Positions 8,882 to 16,223 of a DNA stretch of 64,000 nt are shown here, piece after piece. The DNA is from JAYVJH01 sp043777595 (GTDB taxonomy: Bacteria > Bacteroidota > Bacteroidia > Cytophagales > Spirosomataceae): contig JAYWHT010000019.1 of assembly GCA_043777595.1 (NCBI GenBank), positions 101,140 through 165,139 of the forward strand, in the 5' to 3' direction. The first letter of the stretch is position 1, and every line of letters begins with the position of its first letter. The notes below the pieces were generated by a model. That model worked only from the letters and a program-made list of their open reading frames with translations. It did not search any database and was not told where the DNA came from. A program made the position numbers and the translations under genes.

Positions 8882-9511
8882 ATGAAAAAAACGCTATTTA
8901 TATTAACAATGGCCTTAGCCACCGCATGCAACAGTAGTCAAGAAAAAAAAGACAATAAAAAATTGTTCAAAGCAAACAAAGAAGCGATTGCCAAGATTCA
9001 TACTAAAACAATAGACACTGCTCTTGTTTCGTTTTCCGATGATGTGTTAGCCTGTCTGAAAGTCAAAAATTTTATTGAGTTGGCCAAATACACCAAAATT
9101 GACGAAGAAGTATTATTTTATCCTTATAGCGCAATAGATACCACTATTGCCAAATATTTTGCACCAAATTTGATAGCAATGATCGACAGAAGCGAAAAAA
9201 AAGTTTATTGGGCAGACTACGATGGTAGTGGCAAACCAATGGATTTGAGTATCAATGATTATTTTGAGAAATACATAAACGATAAAGATTACCAAAAAGC
9301 GGATTCTATAAAAACCAACCAAAAAATACACCTGGGCAACAATGGCGACAATGTGGCCGAAGTACTCAGAAATACCGAATTTGTAGAATATTTTTGTAAA
9401 GGTACTGGCAAAATGGCAAACAAAAACTGGAGTGTATTGCGACTGGTGTTCAGGAAATTTGGGAATAAATACCATTTGGTGGGAGTCATTCACAGACAAT
9501 GGACAATATAA
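8882..9511 (+). CDS. Hypothetical lipoprotein
   Basis: A 209-residue protein with a lipoprotein signal peptide: MKKTLFILTMALATAC, with the lipobox Cys at residue 16 followed by NSSQEKKDNKK. The mature part is hydrophilic with mixed alpha/beta character and contains no motif I recognise. It is probably exported and lipid-anchored. It is followed by the convergent DsbA-family gene, and no operon partner is seen. Confidence 0.7.
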   Translation: MKKTLFILTMALATACNSSQEKKDNKKLFKANKEAIAKIHTKTIDTALVSFSDDVLACLKVKNFIELAKYTKIDEEVLFYPYSAIDTTIAKYFAPNLIAMIDRSEKKVYWADYDGSGKPMDLSINDYFEKYINDKDYQKADSIKTNQKIHLGNNGDNVAEVLRNTEFVEYFCKGTGKMANKNWSVLRLVFRKFGNKYHLVGVIHRQWTI

Positions 9512-9564
9512 CTGATTTGTACAAAAATACAAGCTCAATGGTAGCTTATGCCAAAGCAAAAATA

Positions 9565-10194
9565 TCAAATATCATTGAGCACGGCTTGTAAGTTTTGTTC
9601 TATTTTTTCAAAAGACATGTAGCCTCTCGCAAGCACATACCATTTATTGTTTTTTTCAATAAACACGGTAGGGAAGCCATTAACACCCATCGCAGATGAA
9701 AAACCAAAATCAGCCTCTGCTAAGGTAACGTTTTCTGGGTTGTTCATTTGTGTCGTAAAATTAACACTGTCCAAGCCAAACTCAGCAGCTAATTTACCGT
9801 ACTCATTTAAGTTTTCTGGCTCAATACCTTCATAGTAGATAGCTTTCTGTAATCTTGCTGCAAAAGCAATACTTTCCTCTGGCTTTTGTATCTTAAAAAT
9901 CGACAACGCAACGGCAGGCGGAATAGAGGTAAAGATAGCAGTTCCAGTTTTTAAGGTTTGATTCAAAAATACCTCGCCAAAGGTTACATGGCAGGCTTTT
10001 TCCACGTCTTTATACGCCCAGCTAATGTACGGGGCAACTTCGCCTATTGGCCCAATACGCCCCCCCGTAATCATACCGCCAGACACCACGTCAAAGATTA
10101 TACTATCTTTGTATTTTTTGTACAGTTGCGCCATTATAGGCGAAAACCCATAGCACCAGCCACAGAGCGCATCATAGACATACGTAATTTTCAT
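9565..10194 (-). CDS. DsbA-family (FrnE-like) thiol oxidoreductase
   Basis: A 209-residue protein with an N-terminal thioredoxin-like strand and the redox motif CGWC at residues 11-14, followed by a helical insertion and a C-terminal cis-proline segment (GVNGFPTVFIE). This is the DsbA/FrnE clan, close to cytosolic 2-hydroxychromene-2-carboxylate isomerase-like oxidoreductases. No signal peptide is present, so a cytoplasmic redox role is inferred; the substrate is unknown. It is convergent with the lipoprotein gene and divergent from the hydrolase gene at 10436. Confidence 0.85.
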   Translation of the reverse strand: MKITYVYDALCGWCYGFSPIMAQLYKKYKDSIIFDVVSGGMITGGRIGPIGEVAPYISWAYKDVEKACHVTFGEVFLNQTLKTGTAIFTSIPPAVALSIFKIQKPEESIAFAARLQKAIYYEGIEPENLNEYGKLAAEFGLDSVNFTTQMNNPENVTLAEADFGFSSAMGVNGFPTVFIEKNNKWYVLARGYMSFEKIEQNLQAVLNDI

Positions 10195-10435
10195 TATTTT
10201 GATGATAATTTTTAGTGTAACCTTTTGACATAAAAAATAACAAAAAAATAAAAATAAAAATTCTTGTATATCAATTTTACAAAATCAGACTTCACGCACA
10301 TTATAGGCTGTGAAACTTAAAAGCCGTCTTTCAACGTTGTGGTGAAGAGCGATATTTTAAAGTAAGAATAAAATTTTTCTGCGTTATTGTTCGTTTTTAG
10401 TTTTTTTACTTTACACCCAATAATTTAATACCCAA

Positions 10436-11605
10436 ATGAAACTCAATCGCTATTATTATTTATCATTTATAGTCGTTACGCTGCTCGTAAGTGGCTGTTC
10501 AAAAACAGTCGATCCAACGGCAGGTAACCAGGTTTTAGTTAGCAATACCGTTGTTGGGGAGTTTACCCGCGAACAACTCGCCAAACAGGTAGATCCACAA
10601 ACGGCTCTTTTTTTAAGAAATGGAATAAAAGTCCATCGGATTGTTTACAAAACTACCAACACCGACGGCACAACTACGCAAGCCTCTGGGGCAATATTGG
10701 TACCTGTTACTACCGACAAAACGGCCATGATGAGTATTCAGCACGGTACAATTACTGACGAAACCCAAGCGCCATCTTATCATGCAGTCGGTAGTGAATC
10801 TTATGCAGCAGGCTCGCTGTTTGCCTCACTCGGTTATATTGTCGTTTATCCCGACTATATTGGCTACGGTGCGTCCAAACTTTTGCCACACACTTACGAA
10901 CACCGTGAAGGACTCGCCACGGCTTGTATCGATATGCTCCGAGCTGCTCGTGAGTTTGTCAAGCAAGAAAACATTGGCTGGGACGACCGTCTTTATCTGG
11001 CTGGCTACTCAGAAGGAGGCTACGCAACGATGGCCACACTAAAAAAACTCGAAGAAATCGCACCAACTGAATTTAATATCAGAGCAGTAAGCTGTGGCGC
11101 AGGTGCTTATGACAAAACCGCTACCATCAAATACCTACTCAATAACAAAACAGTTGGCGTGGCCGAATACAACAAACTATATCTGTGGGTATTGCTGACT
11201 TATGACCGTATCTATAAACTCAACCGCCCATTGAATGCCTATTTTAAAGAGCCTTATGCCACACAAATACAAAGCCAAAAACAAAATGCCAGTATCGGAT
11301 TTAGTCTAAATACTATTTTTACAGAAAGTTTCTTAAAAAGTATGAACGATGGCACAGACACCGCCCTACTAAATGCAGCCAAAGACAACGATATTTATGA
11401 CTGGAAACCCAAAGCCCCCCTCCGACTCTATCATGGTGATGCCGACGACTTGGTGTTTTATTTTAACTCTGTCAATGCCTTTAAAGCCATGCAAGCCAGG
11501 GGTGCAACCAATGTAGAATTTGTTACTCTCAAAGGCAAAAACCACACATCAGGCGTGAGCGACTACCTACTCGATACGTTCAGTTATTTTTCTGGCAAGC
11601 CATAA
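10436..11605 (+). CDS. Alpha/beta-hydrolase lipoprotein (secreted lipase/esterase-like)
   Basis: The 389-residue protein starts with a signal peptide and lipobox (LLVSGC, Cys at about 21), so it is probably lipid-anchored in the envelope. The hydrolase domain has the nucleophile elbow GYSEGG with Ser at residue 192, a likely Asp in YHGDADDLVF and a His in GKNHTSG near the C-terminus, consistent with a Ser-Asp-His triad. It resembles secretory lipase/prolyl-oligopeptidase-like esterases. Substrate unknown. Confidence 0.82.
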   Translation: MKLNRYYYLSFIVVTLLVSGCSKTVDPTAGNQVLVSNTVVGEFTREQLAKQVDPQTALFLRNGIKVHRIVYKTTNTDGTTTQASGAILVPVTTDKTAMMSIQHGTITDETQAPSYHAVGSESYAAGSLFASLGYIVVYPDYIGYGASKLLPHTYEHREGLATACIDMLRAAREFVKQENIGWDDRLYLAGYSEGGYATMATLKKLEEIAPTEFNIRAVSCGAGAYDKTATIKYLLNNKTVGVAEYNKLYLWVLLTYDRIYKLNRPLNAYFKEPYATQIQSQKQNASIGFSLNTIFTESFLKSMNDGTDTALLNAAKDNDIYDWKPKAPLRLYHGDADDLVFYFNSVNAFKAMQARGATNVEFVTLKGKNHTSGVSDYLLDTFSYFSGKP

Positions 11606-11690
11606 TTATTGAAGAATATTTTACTAAATGACTGATAATTAGTAATTTGCACATAAATCAATTACTACCCACTCACCTAATAGTAAAACT

Positions 11691-12401
11691 ATGAAAAAGA
11701 AAATTAACTCTCAAAAAAGTACCAGTACAGTACTGTTTTCGTTGCCCAAGTCTATTGTAGCAGGTGCAAGTTCAGTCATTGTTGTAGGTGATTTTAGCGA
11801 GTGGAATCCGATTGCACTCAAAGCCAAAAAAGATGGTTCGTTTGCCGTTGAGATAGATGTACCACTCGGGCGAGAGTATCATTTTAGGTATCAGGTCGAT
11901 GGCAGCCGTTGGGAAAACGACACCGCCGCCGACCGATACGAGACATCACCCATCTATGGCCATATCCAAAATTCTGTGCTGGATTTGGTAAACATACAGA
12001 CTGCCTCTATTGAACCAAAAGTAAAGCTAAGTGCCAAAACAAAAGCCATCAAAGCAGCTACGGAGGCGGTTGCGACGACGACAAAGACCACCAAAGGTAT
12101 GTCAAAATTAGTTGGTAAAGTTGTTTCACAAAAAGTAACATCAGCCATAGATGACCTGACTAAAATTGAGGGTATAGGCCCAAAAATAGCAGAACTACTA
12201 AAATCAGACGGTATCGAAACCTTTGAAAAACTGGCAAAGTCTGGCGTTGAAACTGTAAAAGACATCTTGACAAACGCAGGTAAACGCTATCAAATGCACG
12301 ACCCATCGACCTGGGTAGCACAAGCCAAACTCGCCGCTAAAAACGACTGGGAAAGCCTCAAAAAGTGGCAAAATGACTTGAAAGGTGGCAAAACAAAATA
12401 A
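11691..12401 (+). CDS. CBM48/AMPK-type glycogen-binding domain fused to helix-hairpin-helix domain
   Basis: A 236-residue protein without signal peptide. Residues of about 10-100 form an isoamylase early-set/AMPK-beta-like carbohydrate-binding domain (VIVVGDFSEWNPIALK and the FRYQVDGSRWENDTAADRY region). A lysine/alanine-rich linker follows, then at about 160-236 a helix-hairpin-helix module (KIEGIGPKIAELLKSDGI, with a following YQMHDPSTW motif) of the kind otherwise attached to ribosomal or DNA-binding proteins. The function is not established; binding of glycogen or another polyglucan and of nucleic acid is inferred from the two folds. The gene is monocistronic and ends directly at a 25-bp perfect hairpin. 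Confidence 0.75.
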   Translation: MKKKINSQKSTSTVLFSLPKSIVAGASSVIVVGDFSEWNPIALKAKKDGSFAVEIDVPLGREYHFRYQVDGSRWENDTAADRYETSPIYGHIQNSVLDLVNIQTASIEPKVKLSAKTKAIKAATEAVATTTKTTKGMSKLVGKVVSQKVTSAIDDLTKIEGIGPKIAELLKSDGIETFEKLAKSGVETVKDILTNAGKRYQMHDPSTWVAQAKLAAKNDWESLKKWQNDLKGGKTK

Positions 12402-12402
12402 T

Positions 12403-12456
12403 TAAATTTACAATATCAAAGCCAACACGATTGTTGGCTTTGATATTGTAAATTTA
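12403..12456. terminator. Very long perfect hairpin (25-bp stem, 4-nt loop)
   Basis: Arms 12403-12427 and 12432-12456 are perfect reverse complements around the loop cgat, immediately after the stop codon of the CBM48/HhH gene. The stem is GC-poor at the base and GC-richer near the loop, with T-rich sequence downstream. The stem is longer than a usual intrinsic terminator and the structure could act in both directions. Confidence 0.85.
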
Positions 12457-12595
12457 TCGTATTGATAATCAAATAGTTATAAAATTGTATTTGTAGAATC
12501 ATTGCATAATAGCGTTCTTTGTGTTGTAAAGTTTTTTTATAAATCGTTGAATATAACCGTTCTTCGATTTTACGCTTCATACTACACCACAAACT

Positions 12596-13816
12596 ATGTC
12601 AGCATTGCTCGAAACCATCACACCCTCATTAGCACAACGCATTAACGACTTAGAAGAATCTTCTACATTGGCCATGTCTAAAATGGCCCGTGAGTTGGCC
12701 GCACAAGGCCACAAAGTAATAAGTCTGAGCGTAGGCGAACCCGATTTTAAAACTCCCAAACACATCTGCGAGGCCGCCAAAACCGCCATTGACGAAGGCT
12801 ACCACGGCTACTCACCTGTAGCTGGCTATGCCGATTTACGCAAAGCCGTTGCCGATAAATTTAAAAGAGACAATAACATAGACTGGAAAGCCGAAAACGT
12901 AGTGGTTTCGACAGGTGCAAAGCACTCATTGGCCAACGTCATTCAGGTATTGGTGGACAAAGGCGACGAAGTACTTATATTAGCCCCGTATTGGGTCAGT
13001 TATTCAGAAATGGTCAAACTGGCCGAAGGAACGTCGGTGGTAGTGGAAGGAAGTTTTGATAATGATTTTAAAGTAACTCCCGAGCAACTCGAAGCGGCCA
13101 TTACGCCCCGTACCAAAGTTGTAATGTATGCCTCACCAAATAACCCAACTGGCTCGGTCTATTCAGAAGCGGAGCTTCGAGCCATTGCCGAGGTAATAAA
13201 AAGACACCCACAGGTACACGTGCTGGCAGACGAAATTTATGAATATATTAACTTCACAGAGGCCGGTCATTTTAGTATTGGCTCGATTCCCGAAATCAAA
13301 AATAGAGTAATAACCGTTAACGGAGTGGCCAAAGGCTATGCCATGACGGGCTGGCGCATTGGCTACATTGGTGCAGCCAAATGGATAGCCGATGGCGTAG
13401 AAAAACTCCAAGGACAAATCACATCTGGCTCAAGCTCAATCGCACAGCGAGCTACTCTTGCAGCCCTAAACGGACCACTCGATGCCTCCAAAGAAATGGC
13501 AGTGGCCTACAAACGCCGCCGAAATCTGGTAGTAGGATTGTTGAGAGAAATCGAAGGTTTTAAAGTAAATATGCCAGACGGTGCATTTTATGCCTTCCCA
13601 GATGTAAGTTATTATTATGGCAAATCAGACGGTACAACAACCATCAACAACTCAGACGATTTAAGTATTTGGCTCCTGAACACCGCCTACGTGGCAACAG
13701 TAGCAGGCTCAGGCTTTGGCGCACCCAACTGCATCAGAATATCAACCGCCGCCGCTGACGAAATGCTGGTTGAGGCAGTTGAAAGAATCAAAAAAGCCAT
13801 GGGGACTTTGAAGTAG
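12596..13816 (+). CDS. aspC: PLP-dependent class I aminotransferase (aspartate aminotransferase type)
   Basis: A 406-residue cytosolic enzyme of the fold-type I aspartate aminotransferase subgroup. Visible signatures are SVGEPDFKTP near the N-terminus, YSPVAGYADLR, the SPNNPTGS motif, ADEIYEYI, and the PLP-lysine segment VAKGYAMTGWRIGY with Lys at about residue 246. The length is normal. It probably interconverts aspartate or related amino acids and 2-oxo acids; exact specificity is not readable. It is followed by lepA after about 115 nt on the same strand. Confidence 0.9.
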   Translation: MSALLETITPSLAQRINDLEESSTLAMSKMARELAAQGHKVISLSVGEPDFKTPKHICEAAKTAIDEGYHGYSPVAGYADLRKAVADKFKRDNNIDWKAENVVVSTGAKHSLANVIQVLVDKGDEVLILAPYWVSYSEMVKLAEGTSVVVEGSFDNDFKVTPEQLEAAITPRTKVVMYASPNNPTGSVYSEAELRAIAEVIKRHPQVHVLADEIYEYINFTEAGHFSIGSIPEIKNRVITVNGVAKGYAMTGWRIGYIGAAKWIADGVEKLQGQITSGSSSIAQRATLAALNGPLDASKEMAVAYKRRRNLVVGLLREIEGFKVNMPDGAFYAFPDVSYYYGKSDGTTTINNSDDLSIWLLNTAYVATVAGSGFGAPNCIRISTAAADEMLVEAVERIKKAMGTLK

Positions 13817-13932
13817 GACAATTTAAAACAAAACTGACTGTACCAGCTTAATTTATTGATAACAAAAAGGCAAGTGAGACAGTTATGTTTTGGTGAATTA
13901 CGAAATAAAAACCGTGAGACAAAACAATATAA

Positions 13933-15717
13933 ATGAAACAAATTAGAAATTTTTGCATTATTGCACACATCGACCACGGTAAAAGTACGCTGGCTGACCG
14001 ACTTCTTGAATTAACTAATACCGTTACCGACCGCCAAATGCAGGCACAAGTTTTGGACGATATGGACTTGGAGCGTGAGCGAGGCATTACTATCAAAAGC
14101 CACGCCATTCAGATGGACTACATGTACAAGGGCGAGCAATATACCCTCAACTTGATTGATACACCCGGCCACGTTGATTTTAGCTACGAAGTATCTCGGT
14201 CTATTGCTGCCTGTGAGGGTGCGCTGTTGCTGGTAGATGCTTCGCAAGGTGTTGAGGCTCAGACGATTTCAAACTTGTACTTGGCCATGAACCAAGGCTT
14301 AGTTATTATTCCTGTTCTCAACAAAATAGATTTGCCCGGGGCAATGCCCGAAGAAATCAAGGACGAAATGGAAGACCTGCTGGCCTGCAGCCGTGCAGAC
14401 ATCATAGCAGCATCGGGCAAAACTGGTGTAGGTGTGCTGGACGTGTTGGCGGCCATTGTAGAGCGTATTCCACCACCAAAAGGCAACCCCAACACAGAGC
14501 TACAAGCTTTAATTTTCGATTCGACTTTTAACTCATACCGAGGTATTGAGGTTATTTTTAGGGTTCAGAATGGCTCTATTCGCAAGGGCGATAAAGTAAA
14601 GTTTATAGCTACTGGCAAAACCTACAACGCCGACGAAATTGGCACACTACGACTCGAAAAACAACCAAAGGACATCATAGAATGTGGCGATGTGGGTTAC
14701 TTGATTTCGGGAATAAAAGTAGCCAAAGAAGTAAAAGTAGGCGACACCATCACGCACGTGGACAAACCAACCAAAGAACCGATTCATGGCTTTGAGGAAG
14801 TAAAACCGATGGTGTATGCAGGTCTGTATCCTGTCGAAACCAGTGAGTTTGAAGAAATGCGTGAAGCCCTCGAAAAACTACAACTCAACGATGCCGCTCT
14901 GATATGGGAACCCGAAACATCGGTTGCTTTGGGCTTTGGTTTTAGATGTGGATTTTTGGGAATGTTACACATGGAAATCGTCCAAGAACGCCTCGAAAGA
15001 GAGTTCGATATGACTGTCATTACGACCGTACCATCGGTACAGTTTAAAGTAACAACTACCAAAGATGTAGAAATAAACGTAAGCGCACCGTCAGAAATGC
15101 CCGACCCAAGTCGTATATCATGGATAGAAGAGCCGTTTATCAAAGCCCAAATCATTACCAAAGCCGAGTACATTGGGGCTATCTTAAAACTCTGTATGGA
15201 CAAAAGAGGCACACTCAAAAACCAAGTATATTTGACCGCCGACCGTGTAGAACTCACTTTTGAGATGCCATTGGCCGAAGTTGTGTTTGATTTTTTCGAC
15301 AAACTCAAAACTGTATCAAGAGGCTACGCCTCACTCGACTATGAGCTAATTGGCTACCGTGAGTCGGAGATGGTCAAGCTCGATATTATGCTCAACGGCG
15401 ACCGTGTCGATGCACTTTCGGCCATCGTCCACAGAGACAAAGCCTACGACTGGGGCAAGCGCCTCTGCGAAAAACTGCGTGAACTCGTACCTCGCCAGAT
15501 GTTCGAGATAGCGATTCAGGCGGCTATCGGCCAAAAAATTATTTCAAGAGAAACCGTCAAAGCCATGCGAAAAGACGTAACGGCAAAGTGCTACGGCGGT
15601 GATATTAGCCGTAAACGAAAATTGTTAGAAAAACAGAAAAAAGGTAAAAAACGAATGCGTCAAGTAGGCAATGTAGAAATTCCGCAAGAGGCATTTATGG
15701 CCGTTTTGAAAATCTAA
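13933..15717 (+). CDS. lepA: Elongation factor 4 (LepA)
   Basis: The 594-residue translational GTPase acts on the ribosome in translation. G-domain motifs: AHIDHGKST at about 11-19 (P-loop), an effector region with ERERGITIKS, DTPGHVDF, and NKIDLPGA. Domains II, III and V are followed by the LepA-specific C-terminal domain (KCYGGDISRKRKLLEKQKKGKKRMRQ region). Full length and intact. A strong hairpin terminator follows at 15737-15787. Confidence 0.97.
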   Translation: MKQIRNFCIIAHIDHGKSTLADRLLELTNTVTDRQMQAQVLDDMDLERERGITIKSHAIQMDYMYKGEQYTLNLIDTPGHVDFSYEVSRSIAACEGALLLVDASQGVEAQTISNLYLAMNQGLVIIPVLNKIDLPGAMPEEIKDEMEDLLACSRADIIAASGKTGVGVLDVLAAIVERIPPPKGNPNTELQALIFDSTFNSYRGIEVIFRVQNGSIRKGDKVKFIATGKTYNADEIGTLRLEKQPKDIIECGDVGYLISGIKVAKEVKVGDTITHVDKPTKEPIHGFEEVKPMVYAGLYPVETSEFEEMREALEKLQLNDAALIWEPETSVALGFGFRCGFLGMLHMEIVQERLEREFDMTVITTVPSVQFKVTTTKDVEINVSAPSEMPDPSRISWIEEPFIKAQIITKAEYIGAILKLCMDKRGTLKNQVYLTADRVELTFEMPLAEVVFDFFDKLKTVSRGYASLDYELIGYRESEMVKLDIMLNGDRVDALSAIVHRDKAYDWGKRLCEKLRELVPRQMFEIAIQAAIGQKIISRETVKAMRKDVTAKCYGGDISRKRKLLEKQKKGKKRMRQVGNVEIPQEAFMAVLKI

Positions 15718-15736
15718 CACTATAAATAATCACTAC

Positions 15737-15787
15737 AAAAAAGACCTTGTTTTGTGGCTAAGTTAGCTGTCGAACAAGGTCTTTTTT
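15737..15787 (+). terminator. Intrinsic terminator of lepA
   Basis: Fifteen-bp stem (aaaaaagaccttgtt / aacaaggtctttttt) enclosing a small inner hairpin (gctaa-g-ttagc) and ending in a T run, 20 nt after the lepA stop. Confidence 0.92.
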
Positions 15788-15882
15788 GTATTTTTCAATC
15801 ACTTACAAATTTTAAGTACATATCTAAAAGTAATACGACATTTTTATTTTGATAACTTGCTGATTAGCAGTATTGTATTTAA

Positions 15883-15917
15883 CTCACGACACAAGACTAC
15901 ATACTCACGACTACTTA
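15883..15917. repeat. Short heptad repeat array
   Basis: Five 7-bp units in phase (ctcacga, cacaaga, ctacata, ctcacga, ctactta) just upstream of a small gene start. A member of the dispersed heptad family. Confidence 0.65.
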
Positions 15918-15932
15918 TTTGAAACGATTTTG

Positions 15933-16082
15933 ATGGATAACGATGCCATAAAGCGACACAGTAATAGCGGACTTAGCTCTGTTATTGAGCAATATGTAGA
16001 ACTCCACAACGAACATTTACAGGAATTGAAGGAAGTAATGGTGAGTTGTGGTATTGAGGCCAACTTTAAAATAGCGGCCTAA
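15933..16082 (+). CDS. Small helical protein, truncated relative of the protein at 26873-27106
   Basis: From the ATG at 15933 it encodes 49 residues; an in-frame upstream start at 15873 would only translate the heptad array. The C-terminal half (IEQY, ELHNEHLQELKEVM, then a short F-containing end with AA) parallels the last third of the 77-residue protein at 26873-27106 (IEQY, AEYLNELSDLMQAYG, ending AA). The DNA downstream of both stops is also conserved (see 16083-16135). It is probably a decayed or shortened copy of a module carried by the integrated element. The function is unknown; the helix looks amphipathic. Confidence 0.5.
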   Translation: MDNDAIKRHSNSGLSSVIEQYVELHNEHLQELKEVMVSCGIEANFKIAA

Positions 16083-16135
16083 ACCACGCCCTCAAAACGA
16101 CACAAAACACCGCTTTTTTGGTGAAATAATGCAAA
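16083..16135 (+). repeat. Conserved 3' flank shared with the element gene at 26873
   Basis: After the stop codon this stretch shares gccctcaaaacgaca, aaaacac, a T-run and ggtgaaataat with the minus-strand sequence following the stop of the 77-residue gene (about 26811-26872). The two flanks align over roughly 22 nt, then differ, then match again over 11 nt. Confidence 0.65.
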
Positions 16136-16223
16136 AAACTGTTGTATTATTTAGAGATGGAAGATAGAAAATTAGACTCCACCCACGAGTGCTGATTGAA
16201 AAGCTAATTGATTTGTGATACAA

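Noticed and set aside
14784..15308. 174-residue antisense frame in lepA
   Set aside because: It lies entirely within the conserved lepA coding sequence and has low-complexity serine-rich content typical of shadows.
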